Source of the DNA: Actinobacteria bacterium UBA959 | Lineage (GTDB): Bacteria > Actinomycetota > Actinomycetes > S36-B12 > UBA5976 | Reading direction: 5' to 3' | Length of the DNA: 50,311 nucleotides | Assembly: GCA_002293025.1 (NCBI GenBank) | Contig: DBCL01000007.1 | Span: forward strand, 18,864 to 69,174 | Shown: piece after piece, positions 1 through 8,178 of the stretch | Layout: every line of letters starts with the position of its first letter | How positions within the stretch are numbered: the first letter of the stretch is position 1 | Notes under the pieces: generated by a model | What the model saw: the letters and a program-made list of their open reading frames with translations, nothing else | Database searches by the model: none | What the model was told of the DNA's origin: nothing | Made by a program: the position numbers and the translations under genes

Positions 1-33
<33 letters not shown>

Positions 34-36
34 ATT

Positions 37-66
37 AAAAAACCCCCTCTTTCGAGGGGGTTTTTG
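37..66. terminator. Bidirectional intrinsic terminator
   Basis: Stem CCCCCTC (43-49) pairs with GAGGGGG (54-60) around the loop TTTC, with six A residues before and five T residues after. The A/T flanks give a U tract on either strand, so it can end both the tRNA transcript and the convergent membrane-protein gene at 78-488. Confidence 0.9.
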
Positions 67-77
67 CTTTAGTTAAA

Positions 78-488
78 TCAAACTTTAACTAGTGAGCGAG
101 TTGCCAAGCCTGATAGGAAGAACATCAAACCAACTCCCATAACCAGGGCAGAAACTCCAAAGGACACTACTGAAGTGAACAAAGATGCCCGAAGGAAAGA
201 GCCGTTCATGGCAGTTCCTCTTAGTGGATCTTCGCGATCTAATTCAGCATAAGTCTTGCCATTTGTAGCTGCTAGTGCATGCTTTTCAATCATTATTGCT
301 TCTTGGTATGCAGTAAATGGACCTGCTACTGCTTCCCCAGCGTACTTGTCAGAGTCTTGTGAAACAGTGATTCGCTCAGCTTGTAGCTGAGAAGAAACCA
401 TGCTGTAAGTGGTTGCTCCGGCTACGACCATCAAAGCACCAAGCACCATCAACACTAGAGCCACAATCTTTGTGGATTTGGCGTTCAT
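78..488 (-). CDS. Small two-helix membrane protein, function unknown
   Basis: 136 residues. A hydrophobic segment at about residues 8-28 follows a short N-terminus with lysines at 4 and 7, and a second lies at about 103-128. Between them is a polar loop of about 70 residues, probably outside the cell. Actinobacterial proteins of this layout are often called LigA-like aromatic dioxygenases by annotation transfer; no dioxygenase feature is visible. The start is the only ATG ahead of the first helix, and a purine-rich stretch precedes it. The gene stands alone, convergent with the upstream tRNA. That it is a gene is well supported; its function is unknown. Confidence 0.75.
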   Translation of the reverse strand: MNAKSTKIVALVLMVLGALMVVAGATTYSMVSSQLQAERITVSQDSDKYAGEAVAGPFTAYQEAIMIEKHALAATNGKTYAELDREDPLRGTAMNGSFLRASLFTSVVSFGVSALVMGVGLMFFLSGLATRSLVKV

Positions 489-680
489 TTTCTTTTCTCA
501 CTTCCGGCCTTGCCCCCACGGCTGGCCTTACATCTGTCACCATACGCCTATTTCGCCTGTCGGATGACCAATTTTGATGTCTACTAATTCACACCTGATT
601 TAGATCACACTTTGTAATGCTTTAGCATTAAGCCACTCCATTGAGGCTGTCGGGGAAGGCAAACCTCAGGAGGTGGTTTT

Positions 681-1202
681 ATGGGTGCTAACCCATATAT
701 GTCTAGTGCTCATTTACGGGTAAATGGCTATCTATATTTGCATGCTGTGCCAGTGTCTGTTGTGTCACATTTACAGTGGGTTGTTGAATCTATGCTCACA
801 TTAAGTGCTCCATGGAGTTGGACAAACCAGCCACTAATTCCAAAATCTCAAAAGACATTCTTAACCTTTAGGTGCAACTTGGATTCACTTCCAAAATTAG
901 TCTCAGATCTGTATGAATTTCCAAACTTATTTGCCGAGGTAATTCGTGAGCCAGTTAGTTTTGGCCTAGGAGAGCGGTGGATGATCACGCCAGTTCTTGG
1001 TATTAAACGAGTTGACACCAACGAGCTTGGAAACGTGGTTTTAGACGAATCTGTAGTCCTGGACTCAATCAATACTCAAGACCCGACACAGATTCCAGAG
1101 CGATTGGCCTGGGCTATTGGAAGGCCCTGGGACCAAGCGCTTGAACCGTTGAGAATTGCAAGCGCAGCCACAAACACCACACTCTTGGCTTCTGGCAGTT
1201 AA
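681..1202 (+). CDS. DUF3145 family protein
   Basis: 173 residues. The order of conserved blocks matches the actinobacterial DUF3145 family: an N-terminal GYLYLHAVP strand, a W-rich PWSWTNQP block, a middle region with FAEVIREPVSFG and RWMITPVLGI, and a C-terminal segment with RPWDQALEPLR. The family is almost restricted to Actinobacteria and has no established function. The start at 681 is preferred over the ATG at 699 because a near-perfect Shine-Dalgarno (AGGAGGT, 668-674) lies six bases before it. Two tRNA genes follow on the same strand. The gap before it (489-680) holds a small palindrome, TAATGC-TTTA-GCATTA (615-630), which may be part of its promoter. Confidence 0.88.
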   Translation: MGANPYMSSAHLRVNGYLYLHAVPVSVVSHLQWVVESMLTLSAPWSWTNQPLIPKSQKTFLTFRCNLDSLPKLVSDLYEFPNLFAEVIREPVSFGLGERWMITPVLGIKRVDTNELGNVVLDESVVLDSINTQDPTQIPERLAWAIGRPWDQALEPLRIASAATNTTLLASGS

Positions 1203-1240
1203 TTGCCCTGATGGGTCATCAGGTATCTTTCACCCTCCGA

Positions 1241-1316
1241 TCTCCTATAGCTCAATTGGCAGAGCAGCCGACTGTTAATCGGCAGGTTTCTGGTTCGAGT
1301 CCAGATGGGAGAGCCA
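1241..1316 (+). tRNA. tRNA-Asn (GTT)
   Basis: A full cloverleaf can be drawn by eye. Acceptor TCTCCTA (1241-1247) pairs with TGGGAGA (1306-1312), discriminator G1313, encoded CCA 1314-1316. The anticodon stem GCCGA/TCGGC encloses loop CTGTTAA, giving anticodon GTT at 1274-1276. The T-arm is CTGG-TTCGAGT-CCAG with flanking T/A. It lies 38 bases after the DUF3145 gene. Confidence 0.95.
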
Positions 1317-1353
1317 TTCATTGATGATCGAAATGGGGTTGGCCACGATCTAA

Positions 1354-1427
<74 letters not shown>

Positions 1428-1538
1428 CTCACAAATGCTACTCAAGTGAGAAAAACGCTCTAGTGCTATTCTTTGCATCCGCTTAGTAATTGATACCTTT
1501 GCAGAGAATGACTATCTTCCATTCCATAAGGAGCACTC

Positions 1539-2213
1539 TTGAAAACAGAGAAAGAACGATTCAAGTTAATCCAAAACCTTGGAGCTAGTATTGGAGTTTC
1601 TGATCCATTTAAAAAAACTAATCGTTCAGGTATTGAAAGTGATTCAGGCGCCGACGAGATCTCTGCACTCAAAACTGAACTTCATGAACTAAAGCAGCGC
1701 AAAGATCTAAAGGAAATGTCTGAATTAGAGTTAGTAGCGCTTGCGGGCGAACACACGCTAGCGATTATTAAGGCTACAAAAGAAGCTGAGCATAAAGTTA
1801 AATCTGAACTTGAATCTTTAAAGGTAGCAACTGAGAAAAAAGTGTCTCAGGACCGAATTAAATCAGAGAATGAGATTAAAACCTCTCTTCAAAAATTGGC
1901 CAAAGAGGTCGAAGAGGTTAAATCTGCGGCCCTTAAAGAGGCGGCCAGAATTAAATCAGAAGCAGAGCAGGCAGCAGGAATTGCACTTGAGAAAGCGAGT
2001 GCGAAAATTGCAGAAGATCGTCTGCAGGAGCAACGTAGACTCGAAAGAATCAGACGGGACATAATTAGTGTTTCAAAGAATTTAGAATCTGCGTACGTAA
2101 CACTTAAGGGTCAGATCGAATCCGCCGGTAGCACTCTTAATCAATACAACAACACTTTGGCACAACTTGAAGAAGAATTGAAAAAACCAGATATAGAGAA
2201 ATCTAGGGGCTAA
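1539..2213 (+). CDS. Coiled-coil protein, function unknown
   Basis: 224 residues, very rich in Glu, Lys, Ala and Ser. From about residue 40 to 185 it is almost continuous heptad-like coiled coil, with repeated Lys-Ser-Glu units. There is no transmembrane segment and no signal peptide. The start is TTG at 1539, chosen because AAGGAG (1528-1533) lies five bases upstream and no ATG or GTG is in register nearby. It is single, between tRNA-Met and a convergent flavin reductase gene. It recalls DivIVA or F-ATPase b-type coils only in composition, so no family is assigned. A structural or scaffold role is a guess. Confidence 0.72.
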   Translation: MKTEKERFKLIQNLGASIGVSDPFKKTNRSGIESDSGADEISALKTELHELKQRKDLKEMSELELVALAGEHTLAIIKATKEAEHKVKSELESLKVATEKKVSQDRIKSENEIKTSLQKLAKEVEEVKSAALKEAARIKSEAEQAAGIALEKASAKIAEDRLQEQRRLERIRRDIISVSKNLESAYVTLKGQIESAGSTLNQYNNTLAQLEEELKKPDIEKSRG

Positions 2214-2235
2214 AGTTTTTTTGGTCTTTCAGTCT

Positions 2236-2874
2236 TTAAAGACTTGGGGTAGGTATCACAACTCCTAACGTCCCGTACTTACCTGCTCCTAAACGAAGTA
2301 ATGGATCGATGATTGCAGGGTCGATTACAATCCGCCCTTTATCATCTCGGGATACAGCTTTATCTTCAACCCAAATTTTTGTGATGCGAGCGAAGACCAG
2401 AATTTGACTACTTTCGTCAATGTGCACTTCTTTAGCAAGTGAACACGCAAAATTAATTCCACACCCATCAATAAGTGGTGTTGGCCAATCCCACTGGGTT
2501 ACTGAAATTCCAAACTCTTTAACCTCACCAACTTCTGGAGGCAGTTCCATAGCCGTTTGTTGCACTTGCTTAACTAAATCTTTTTTGGCTATCCCGATTG
2601 TGAAGAATTTGTTTTTTCTAGCATTTGCCAACGTATCTTTTACTTTGCCAGACACATCCCAACTTCCAATTGAGAACATAACCATTGGGGGATTTGAAGA
2701 AATTCCATTGAAGAATGAAAATGGAGCAAGGTTCCATCTGGAATCATCAGATGCAGAGTTATCTGTCAAAACCCAGGCAATAGGTCTTGGCAGGATGGTT
2801 TGAGTCAGTAGTGCGTAGGTTTCTTTTTCGGATAAAGGCTCAAGGTTTATTTCCACACTGGGATTAAAGCACAT
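2236..2874 (-). CDS. Flavin reductase family protein (DIM6/NTAB type)
   Basis: 212 residues. The N-terminal third has the FMN-binding barrel pattern of flavin reductase-like proteins: PRPIAWVLT, then NLAPFSFFNGISSNPPMV, where the backbone usually cradles FMN. The C-terminal half contains a second barrel strand set ending in LGAGKYGTLG. Members reduce free flavin with NAD(P)H or bind FMN for an unknown partner; the substrate cannot be read from the sequence. The start is uncertain: no clear ribosome site precedes the ATG at 2874, and a GTG six codons later is possible. It follows the GlcG-type gene by 17 bases, so both are probably one transcript with the ABC genes upstream. Confidence 0.85.
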   Translation of the reverse strand: MCFNPSVEINLEPLSEKETYALLTQTILPRPIAWVLTDNSASDDSRWNLAPFSFFNGISSNPPMVMFSIGSWDVSGKVKDTLANARKNKFFTIGIAKKDLVKQVQQTAMELPPEVGEVKEFGISVTQWDWPTPLIDGCGINFACSLAKEVHIDESSQILVFARITKIWVEDKAVSRDDKGRIVIDPAIIDPLLRLGAGKYGTLGVVIPTPSL

Positions 2875-2891
2875 TCACAACTAAAAGCACT

Positions 2892-3314
2892 TTAGGCTGT
2901 TAATTCTTCCCACAACTCAACACATACCTTAGAAACAATGATGTCTTCAGCGCCACTGGCTCCCGCAGATGCAACTGCTCCAACAATTTGATTACCTTTC
3001 TTTAGGAGTTCGCCACCCATAGATAGGACTAACTTGTTGGCACTTGTTCCCATAATGCTGGTGTAAACGGTTGGTCGCTTTTCGGCTGCTTCGACTGTAC
3101 TAGATGTGGGGCGTCCAAACCAGATTGCTGTTCGAGCTTTTGCAGGCACTGATTCAACGGCAGCCATGGAAGCATTTTCAGTTCTGGCAAAAGCAACTAG
3201 ATTGCCCGCTGAGTCCACGATTGCAATTGCCATTTCTAAACCTAGATGCTTGGCCTTGTTAACACCTGCAAGAACTACCTCACTTGCTATTTCAGGATCA
3301 TGTACAAAATTCAT
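2892..3314 (-). CDS. GlcG/HbpS family heme-binding protein (DUF336)
   Basis: 140 residues, the normal size. It has the family signature AIVDSAGNLVAFARTENA near residue 30, followed by KARTAIWFGRPT and GGELLKKGNQIVGAVASAGAS. Family members include Streptomyces HbpS, an extracellular heme-binding sensor partner, and GlcG of glycolate operons. No signal peptide is visible here, so a cytosolic role is more likely. It begins two bases after the ABC permease stop and lies in the leftward run 4806 to 2236. A link with the flavin reductase downstream (heme or flavin redox) is suggestive only. Confidence 0.85.
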   Translation of the reverse strand: MNFVHDPEIASEVVLAGVNKAKHLGLEMAIAIVDSAGNLVAFARTENASMAAVESVPAKARTAIWFGRPTSSTVEAAEKRPTVYTSIMGTSANKLVLSMGGELLKKGNQIVGAVASAGASGAEDIIVSKVCVELWEELTA

Positions 3315-3316
3315 GG

Positions 3317-4096
3317 TTATTCGATATCTTTCTTTAGAGTGGTAAGAGCCGCTATCCCACTAAACAGGATGGCATAACCCAGCAGCAGTAATGTTGAGGC
3401 CCCCGGGCTCAAGAAGTTAAATTCCAAATCCAAACTTGGAGGCCCACCAACCTCAATTTGCAAGACACCTGTGATCGCTCCTCCTGGAAGATACTTTCCG
3501 ATGTCGTTAAAGAACAAGATGATCAAACTTTCCACTAACAAGGTCCACAGCACTGCTCCAGTAATGGCAGCCACCTGAACCTTGATCAATGCTCCTAATC
3601 CAACACCGACAATTCCCAAGACAAACCCTGAGATTAAACACGCAAATAAGGTGTTTAGTAAAGATGAAGTGGAGGGGGTTGCGACATTTTCCTGGAAGCT
3701 CAGCGTGATAAATCCTGCAAATACACCAACAAGATAAGAAATTAACTGAACTGTGAAGCCAGCAGTCGCACCGACTGCAATCTTGGCTAGCAAAACTCGA
3801 TGACGCTTAGGTGAAACCAAGAATGTGGCAACTGCAGTCCCGTGCTTATATTCACTGGTCATGATCAAAATTCCAATGATCAGTGCAAACAGGTAGCTAC
3901 TGACAGCGTTTGCGTAAACACTTTCTACACCTTGAACTGTGTCAACACCTGGCATCCCAAAATTTTCTTCAGAACCAAGAAAGAATGCAGTGGCCGAGGT
4001 ATTTAATGCCCCAAATGCTGCACTAGAAACTAGGAACACCCAAGTGGAGCGCAGATAAATGACTTTCTTAAGTTCGGCTACAAATAATTTATTCAT
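3317..4096 (-). CDS. ABC-2 type exporter permease
   Basis: 259 residues with about six hydrophobic segments, in the pattern of ABC-2 permeases: a cytoplasmic N-terminus, a first helix near residue 20, a long external loop around 40-70, then five helices. The start at 4096 is chosen because the preceding ATPase gene ends in TGATG, sharing one base with this ATG and implying translational coupling. An in-frame ATG at 4153 would add 19 residues inside the ATPase gene and is less likely. Together the two genes make a minimal exporter of the kind used for drug, bacteriocin or lipid export; the cargo cannot be named. Confidence 0.88.
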   Translation of the reverse strand: MNKLFVAELKKVIYLRSTWVFLVSSAAFGALNTSATAFFLGSEENFGMPGVDTVQGVESVYANAVSSYLFALIIGILIMTSEYKHGTAVATFLVSPKRHRVLLAKIAVGATAGFTVQLISYLVGVFAGFITLSFQENVATPSTSSLLNTLFACLISGFVLGIVGVGLGALIKVQVAAITGAVLWTLLVESLIILFFNDIGKYLPGGAITGVLQIEVGGPPSLDLEFNFLSPGASTLLLLGYAILFSGIAALTTLKKDIE

Positions 4097-4806
4097 CAAA
4101 CAGCCTTTGAAGTCAAGTCCAAGAAGGTTTGCTCTAGTGAGCGACCAGCACATACAGCGTCCACGTTTCCGCTGGCCACTAATTCACCTTTATGAATGAT
4201 TAGCACGTCATCAACAGTATTTTGCATCTCAGTTAGTTGATGCGAGGAGACCAAAATAGTTTTTCCTTCTTTAGCCAGCGACTTTAGGAATTGACGTAAC
4301 CAAACGATGCCAATTGGATCCAATCCATTAGCGGGCTCGTCCAGCACCATTACTTCTGGATTGCCTAATAGGGCAGTAGCCAGAGAAAGTCGCTGTTTCA
4401 TGCCCAGCGAATACTTCTTGGTTCGCTTATCTATCGCATCTTTTAGGTCCACCATCTCAATGACTTCTTCAATCCGCTTCTTATCTACTCCTGAGGCCGC
4501 CGCCATCACTTTTAGGTTTTGACGCGCAGTTAGGCCTGGATGAAAACCTCTGCTGTCCAAAACTGCTCCAACATGTAAATATGGGTCAACTAGATCGTGA
4601 TATTTTGAAGAGTTGATTGTGGAGTTGCCAGAAGTCGGGGTAACTAGCCCCAATAAGCAGCGTAAGGCAGTGCTTTTACCGGCTCCATTTGGTCCTAAAA
4701 ATCCAGTAACTCGACCTGGAAATACTTCCGCAGACAGATTCTTTACCGCAATATTTTTCCCGTAGTCCTTGGTTAAACCCTTGAACTCGATTGTGGCTAA
4801 AGTCAT
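4096..4806 (-). CDS. ABC exporter ATP-binding protein
   Basis: 236 residues. Walker A GPNGAGKS lies at about 38-45, the Q-loop region follows, the ABC signature is a variant YSLGMKQR near 133, and Walker B with D-loop is VMVLDEPANGLDP near 153; the switch histidine is in SSHQ. This is the CcmA/NatA-like subfamily that pairs with ABC-2 permeases. A leaderless start is supported by TAAGAT placed exactly six bases before the ATG. It is the first gene of the leftward unit that continues into the permease, GlcG-type and flavin reductase genes. Confidence 0.93.
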   Translation of the reverse strand: MTLATIEFKGLTKDYGKNIAVKNLSAEVFPGRVTGFLGPNGAGKSTALRCLLGLVTPTSGNSTINSSKYHDLVDPYLHVGAVLDSRGFHPGLTARQNLKVMAAASGVDKKRIEEVIEMVDLKDAIDKRTKKYSLGMKQRLSLATALLGNPEVMVLDEPANGLDPIGIVWLRQFLKSLAKEGKTILVSSHQLTEMQNTVDDVLIIHKGELVASGNVDAVCAGRSLEQTFLDLTSKAV

Positions 4807-4812
4807 CTCGTG

Positions 4813-4818
4813 ATCTTA
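4813..4818 (-). promoter_or_regulatory. -10 element, leaderless promoter of the ABC exporter unit
   Basis: On the minus strand TAAGAT is followed by six bases (CACGAG) and then the ATG at 4806. This is the TANNNT-N6-start arrangement seen repeatedly in the window and implies that transcription begins at or next to the A of the start codon. Confidence 0.6.
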
Positions 4819-4835
4819 GCATCTTTGAAAATACA

Positions 4836-5450
4836 CTACTTTGGCTGTTGATTAATCCGCTTTATTATTCTCACAAAAACTATTAGAACTAACACAACCA
4901 CTAAGCCATAAACAATCAAATCTAGAACTGTCGCCCACTTCTCGGCTCTAAGCCATTGGGCTCCGAGGGAGACGCCAACCCAGATCCAAATTGAATTCCA
5001 GATAGCACTGCCTGCGGCCGTGAGGGTTGTAAATTTGATAATAGACATTCGATTAATTCCAGCTGGAACGCTAACTAAACTTCGCAAGACTGGTAGCAGG
5101 CGACCAAAAAATACAACTAAAGCGCCATGACGATCAAACCATCTAAATGCTCTATCTAGGTCAGTATTTTTGATACCTAGATATTTTCCAAATTGCTGGT
5201 TTAAGCCATAAATCCGCTCTTTAGAAAAAGCTAATCCAAGGCTGTATAAAACCCATGCTCCCAATATTGAGCCAGAAGTGGTAGCCAAGATTGCTGGTAG
5301 TAAATCAAAATTATTAGCACTAACATTAAATCCAGTTAGTAGCAAAACAACTTCAGAAGGTAAAGGCAGAACTATACTTTCAAGTGCTATCAGAAAAGCC
5401 GCACCAAGCAGGCCAATGTCATCCACAATGGAAGTTGCAAAGTCAATCAT
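4836..5450 (-). CDS. DedA family membrane protein
   Basis: 204 residues. Features of the DedA/SNARE-associated (VTT) domain: an N-terminal reentrant segment with ESIVLPLPSEVVLLLTGF, a GSILGAWVLYSLG helix, then the family block FGRLLPVLRSLVSVPAGINRM and two C-terminal helices ending in a basic tail. DedA proteins are polytopic and, in studied cases, act as flippases for undecaprenyl phosphate or phospholipids. The catalytic-type E and R residues are present (E24 in ESIVLP, R in FGRLLP). The gene is single, divergent from the P450 gene 73 bases away. AGGA lies six bases before the ATG, so this one uses a ribosome site. Confidence 0.9.
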   Translation of the reverse strand: MIDFATSIVDDIGLLGAAFLIALESIVLPLPSEVVLLLTGFNVSANNFDLLPAILATTSGSILGAWVLYSLGLAFSKERIYGLNQQFGKYLGIKNTDLDRAFRWFDRHGALVVFFGRLLPVLRSLVSVPAGINRMSIIKFTTLTAAGSAIWNSIWIWVGVSLGAQWLRAEKWATVLDLIVYGLVVVLVLIVFVRIIKRINQQPK

Positions 5451-5511
5451 GACTATTCCTGTACGAAATCAAGTACTGGTTGCCGCACACAGATCTGCAT
5501 GCCCCACATCC

Positions 5512-5517
5512 TAGGCT
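5512..5517 (+). promoter_or_regulatory. -10 element, leaderless promoter of the P450 gene
   Basis: TAGGCT is followed by AGCGAT and the ATG at 5524. No Shine-Dalgarno is present, which fits a leaderless message. Confidence 0.6.
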
Positions 5518-5523
5518 AGCGAT

Positions 5524-6861
5524 ATGGGCAAACTACCTAAGTTCATGAATGCGCCTGGGCCTACTGGGGGCATGATGCTGCGGTCCATTTTGCGCATCAG
5601 AAACGATGCCCCTGGGTTTCTAGGTTCCATGCAGAAACAGTTTGGCCCAGTTGTGCAATTTCCGATACCTAAACCCCTTGCTTACTTTGTTAATTCACCA
5701 GATGCAGTGGATCATGTACTAAGAATTGCAAACCGCAACTATGGTAAGTCAACGATTCAATACCGAACTCTTTCACTGGTTACTGGACAGGGCTTGTTGT
5801 CTGCTGATACTGCTATCTGGAGAGAGCAACGAAGAATTGTGCAGCCAGCCTTTCATCATGAAATCATCAATGACGTAGTTGGCCATTCCGTGCGGGCAAC
5901 AAAGCAAACAATTGAGAACTTGAATAAACGCACTGGGGAAGCGGTCGATGTTGATTCAGAGATGATGAATCTAGCTTTAAATGTTGTTGGCTCCGCACTC
6001 TTTGGCAGCAACTTGAATGAGCAGGCGAGCCATCTCGTTAAAGCAACTTTAGATGGGTTAGATGTCATAATCTCCCGAGCTCGCACCCCTATCTTTCCAG
6101 CAAGTTGGATACCAACTCCAATTAACCAAAAACTCAAGCGCAGTAATCGAAGACTTGATGAAACTGTCCAATCATTAATTGAAGAAGCAGTTGGTCGCGA
6201 TCAAAGTAGTCCTACGATGCTTGACTTGCTCGTATCAGGCTTAGAGGACACTCAACTAACTACCAAGGAAGTTAGAGATCAAGTCGTGACCTTCATTGTT
6301 GCTGGACATGAGACAGTAGCAAGTGCCTTAATCTGGACTTTACATTTAATTTCTAGCCGAAAAGACGTTCAGCAAAAGATTTATGATGAAGTAATTGCCA
6401 TTGCAGAAAAACGTGATTTAACTTTAAATGACTTTTCAAAGCTAATTTATACCAAGGCTGTATTAAGTGAGGCTATGCGACTTTATCCGCCAGCCTGGCT
6501 GATAACTAGAAATTGTGTTAGTGATGATGAAGTTGCCGGCGTTAAAATAAGAGCTGGCTCCCTCGTAATTGTGAGTCCCTGGGCAACTCATCGCAATGAA
6601 AAGTATTGGCCGAACCCAGATGCATTTAGTCCCGATAGATTTCTAGACGAAACAAAAATCTTGCCAGGCAGTTATTTGCCTTTTGGACTGGGAGCTCGAA
6701 TGTGTATTGGCAGAGATTTTGCACTATTAGAAGGTGTAATTGCATTAGCCATGCTAACTAGAAGCTTTTCGTTTACCCCTACTGTTCGCAACGTTGTTGT
6801 ATTACCTTCAGTTACGGTTCGCCCAAAACATGGGCTGCCACTAAAACTGGTCAGGCGTTAA
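5524..6861 (+). CDS. Cytochrome P450, carotenoid-hydroxylase-like (CYP175 type)
   Basis: 445 residues. All P450 landmarks are present: I-helix AGHET (260-264), ExxR as EAMR (316-319), PERF-like block DRF near 371, and heme loop FGLGARMC with ligand Cys394. From memory the blocks QYRTLSLVTGQGLL, AGHETVASALIW, LYPPAWLITR and FGLGARMCIGRDFALLEG closely resemble Thermus CYP175A1, which hydroxylates the beta-ionone ring of beta-carotene. A ring-hydroxylation role in xanthophyll synthesis is therefore inferred, not shown. No membrane anchor is obvious. The gene is alone, divergent from dedA, and its end overlaps hisN by 11 bases. A fatty-acid or other substrate remains possible. Confidence 0.9.
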   Translation: MGKLPKFMNAPGPTGGMMLRSILRIRNDAPGFLGSMQKQFGPVVQFPIPKPLAYFVNSPDAVDHVLRIANRNYGKSTIQYRTLSLVTGQGLLSADTAIWREQRRIVQPAFHHEIINDVVGHSVRATKQTIENLNKRTGEAVDVDSEMMNLALNVVGSALFGSNLNEQASHLVKATLDGLDVIISRARTPIFPASWIPTPINQKLKRSNRRLDETVQSLIEEAVGRDQSSPTMLDLLVSGLEDTQLTTKEVRDQVVTFIVAGHETVASALIWTLHLISSRKDVQQKIYDEVIAIAEKRDLTLNDFSKLIYTKAVLSEAMRLYPPAWLITRNCVSDDEVAGVKIRAGSLVIVSPWATHRNEKYWPNPDAFSPDRFLDETKILPGSYLPFGLGARMCIGRDFALLEGVIALAMLTRSFSFTPTVRNVVVLPSVTVRPKHGLPLKLVRR

Positions 6862-7672
6862 TTGCCTTGAGGGCAGCTTCATGTAGGGCACCATTACTTG
6901 ATAGAGCAGTGCCTTGATCGGGACCTCTCACCGCATTTAGACCACTAAACCGACCGCCGGCTTCTTCAACAATAATTGCCAGCGGGGCTAAATCCCATAA
7001 GGCAACTTGAGGCTCTGCAGCAAGATCGATTGCACCTTCGGCCACTAAACAGTGTTGCCAAAAATCACCGTAACCTCTGGTTCGCCAAACTTGATTAGTA
7101 AGGGCTCCAAAACCTGCAGCATATTTACTAGTTGGGTCAGTTCCTAAATCTGAGATCGAGAGTGAAGCATCGCTTAAGTTAGTAACTTTAGAAACTTTGA
7201 TTTGTTTTCCAATAAATCCAGAATGATCAACAGACCCCACAAACGCCCCACCTGATTTGGCTGCCCACCACCTTCTATTTAAAGCAGGTGCGCTTACGAC
7301 ACCTATTACAGGCTCACCATCAATGAGTAGTGCGATTAATGTGGCCCAAACAGGCACCCCCCTCACATAATTTTTAGTCCCATCGATTGGATCAATAACC
7401 CAGCTTCTATTTGAGTTACCAGTGTTCGGGAATTCTTCCCCAATAACGGCATCATCTGGTAAAGCGCTCAATAAGTGATCCCGCAAAATTCGTTCAACTC
7501 CTCGATCTACCTCAGTTACTGGAGTCAAGTCTGGTTTAGTTTCAATCTTCAATCCAAGCGTTTGAAATTTCTCTGAGGTCAAAACGTCGGCTAAATCAGC
7601 GAGTTGGTGGGCGATAGTGAGGTCTGCTAGTAACTCCTTTGAGATACTTGGCAGGCATACAGGTGAGCTCAT
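6851..7672 (-). CDS. hisN: Histidinol-phosphatase, inositol monophosphatase fold
   Basis: 273 residues from the chosen start. The IMPase metal motifs are intact: GEEFPN near residue 80, WVIDPIDGTKNY near 92-103 and WDLAPLAIIVEEAGG near 225. The actinobacterial HisN branch, which removes phosphate from L-histidinol phosphate in histidine synthesis, is the best fit because of the TEVDRGVE and RGYGDFWQH blocks; a general inositol-phosphatase role is the alternative. The start at 7672 is chosen over one 20 codons upstream because TACGGT sits six bases before it and no ribosome site is present. It converges on the P450 gene with an 11-base overlap. Confidence 0.88.
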   Translation of the reverse strand: MSSPVCLPSISKELLADLTIAHQLADLADVLTSEKFQTLGLKIETKPDLTPVTEVDRGVERILRDHLLSALPDDAVIGEEFPNTGNSNRSWVIDPIDGTKNYVRGVPVWATLIALLIDGEPVIGVVSAPALNRRWWAAKSGGAFVGSVDHSGFIGKQIKVSKVTNLSDASLSISDLGTDPTSKYAAGFGALTNQVWRTRGYGDFWQHCLVAEGAIDLAAEPQVALWDLAPLAIIVEEAGGRFSGLNAVRGPDQGTALSSNGALHEAALKAINA

Positions 7673-7678
7673 AGGCAG

Positions 7679-7684
7679 ACCGTA
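7679..7684 (-). promoter_or_regulatory. -10 element, leaderless promoter of hisN
   Basis: On the minus strand TACGGT, then CTGCCT, then the ATG at 7672. It lies within the 26-base gap shared with the divergent DUF2231 gene. Confidence 0.6.
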
Positions 7685-7698
7685 CTTGAGGGAGTTTG

Positions 7699-8178
7699 AT
7701 GTTACGACTTGATGGGGACCTTGGAGGTCCATTTGATCTAATTCTTGGGTTGCCAGTGCATTCTTTGGTTGTTCATGCTGCTGTGGTCTTTATTCCGTTG
7801 GCCGCGCTGTTGTCTTTGATTGCTGCCTACAAGAAGTCTTTCTCGCGCAGATTTGGTCCGCTGATATTGGCATCAGCAGTTCTGGGCCAGGTGTTTTCGT
7901 TCTTGGCCAAGTCCAGTGGAGAACCCTTTGAAGAGCGCCTCGGCATTGAAGTTGAAAGACATTCAGAATTTGGTGAAACGGCTCCTCTAACAAGTTTGCC
8001 GATGCTTTTCTTGCTGGCTTTACTGTTATATGTTGACAAGAGTAAGCATGCAAATAAACCAGTTCGGACTGTGCTCGCCGTGATGTTGGTTTTCAGTGCA
8101 CTAGGTGCAGCTGGCTATATGTATCTAACTGGTCACTCAGGAACTGAAGCAGTTTGGTCATGGGTAAACGATATTTAG
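7699..8178 (+). CDS. DUF2231 family membrane protein
   Basis: 159 residues with four hydrophobic helices. The hallmark LPVHSLVVHAAVVFIPLAAL starts near residue 21, with the conserved histidines of the DUF2231 family, which may bind heme or metal; the role is unknown. A polar segment with GIEVERHSEFGE separates helices 2 and 3. The ATG at 7699 has GAGGGAG (7688-7694) four bases ahead; a TTG immediately upstream is also possible. The usual family start is near the LPVH block, so the first 15 residues are an extension. The stop overlaps rsgA by four bases. Confidence 0.82.
   Translation: MLRLDGDLGGPFDLILGLPVHSLVVHAAVVFIPLAALLSLIAAYKKSFSRRFGPLILASAVLGQVFSFLAKSSGEPFEERLGIEVERHSEFGETAPLTSLPMLFLLALLLYVDKSKHANKPVRTVLAVMLVFSALGAAGYMYLTGHSGTEAVWSWVNDI

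Noticed and set aside
78..488. LigA-type aromatic ring-opening dioxygenase
   Set aside because: The protein is two helices with a short loop and has no metal-binding or dioxygenase motif.
848..1072. Antisense ORF of 74 codons in the DUF3145 gene
   Set aside because: Shadow of a well-supported gene, with no start signal or recognisable protein pattern.
1428..1460. Terminator after tRNA-Met (CTCAC ... GTGAG)
   Set aside because: Five pairs with a 13-base loop and A residues instead of a U tract on the plus strand; too weak.
2231..2244. Palindrome AGTCTTTAAAGACT at the end of the flavin reductase gene as a terminator
   Set aside because: AT-rich, no loop and no U tract on the leftward strand; it includes the stop codon and is probably chance.
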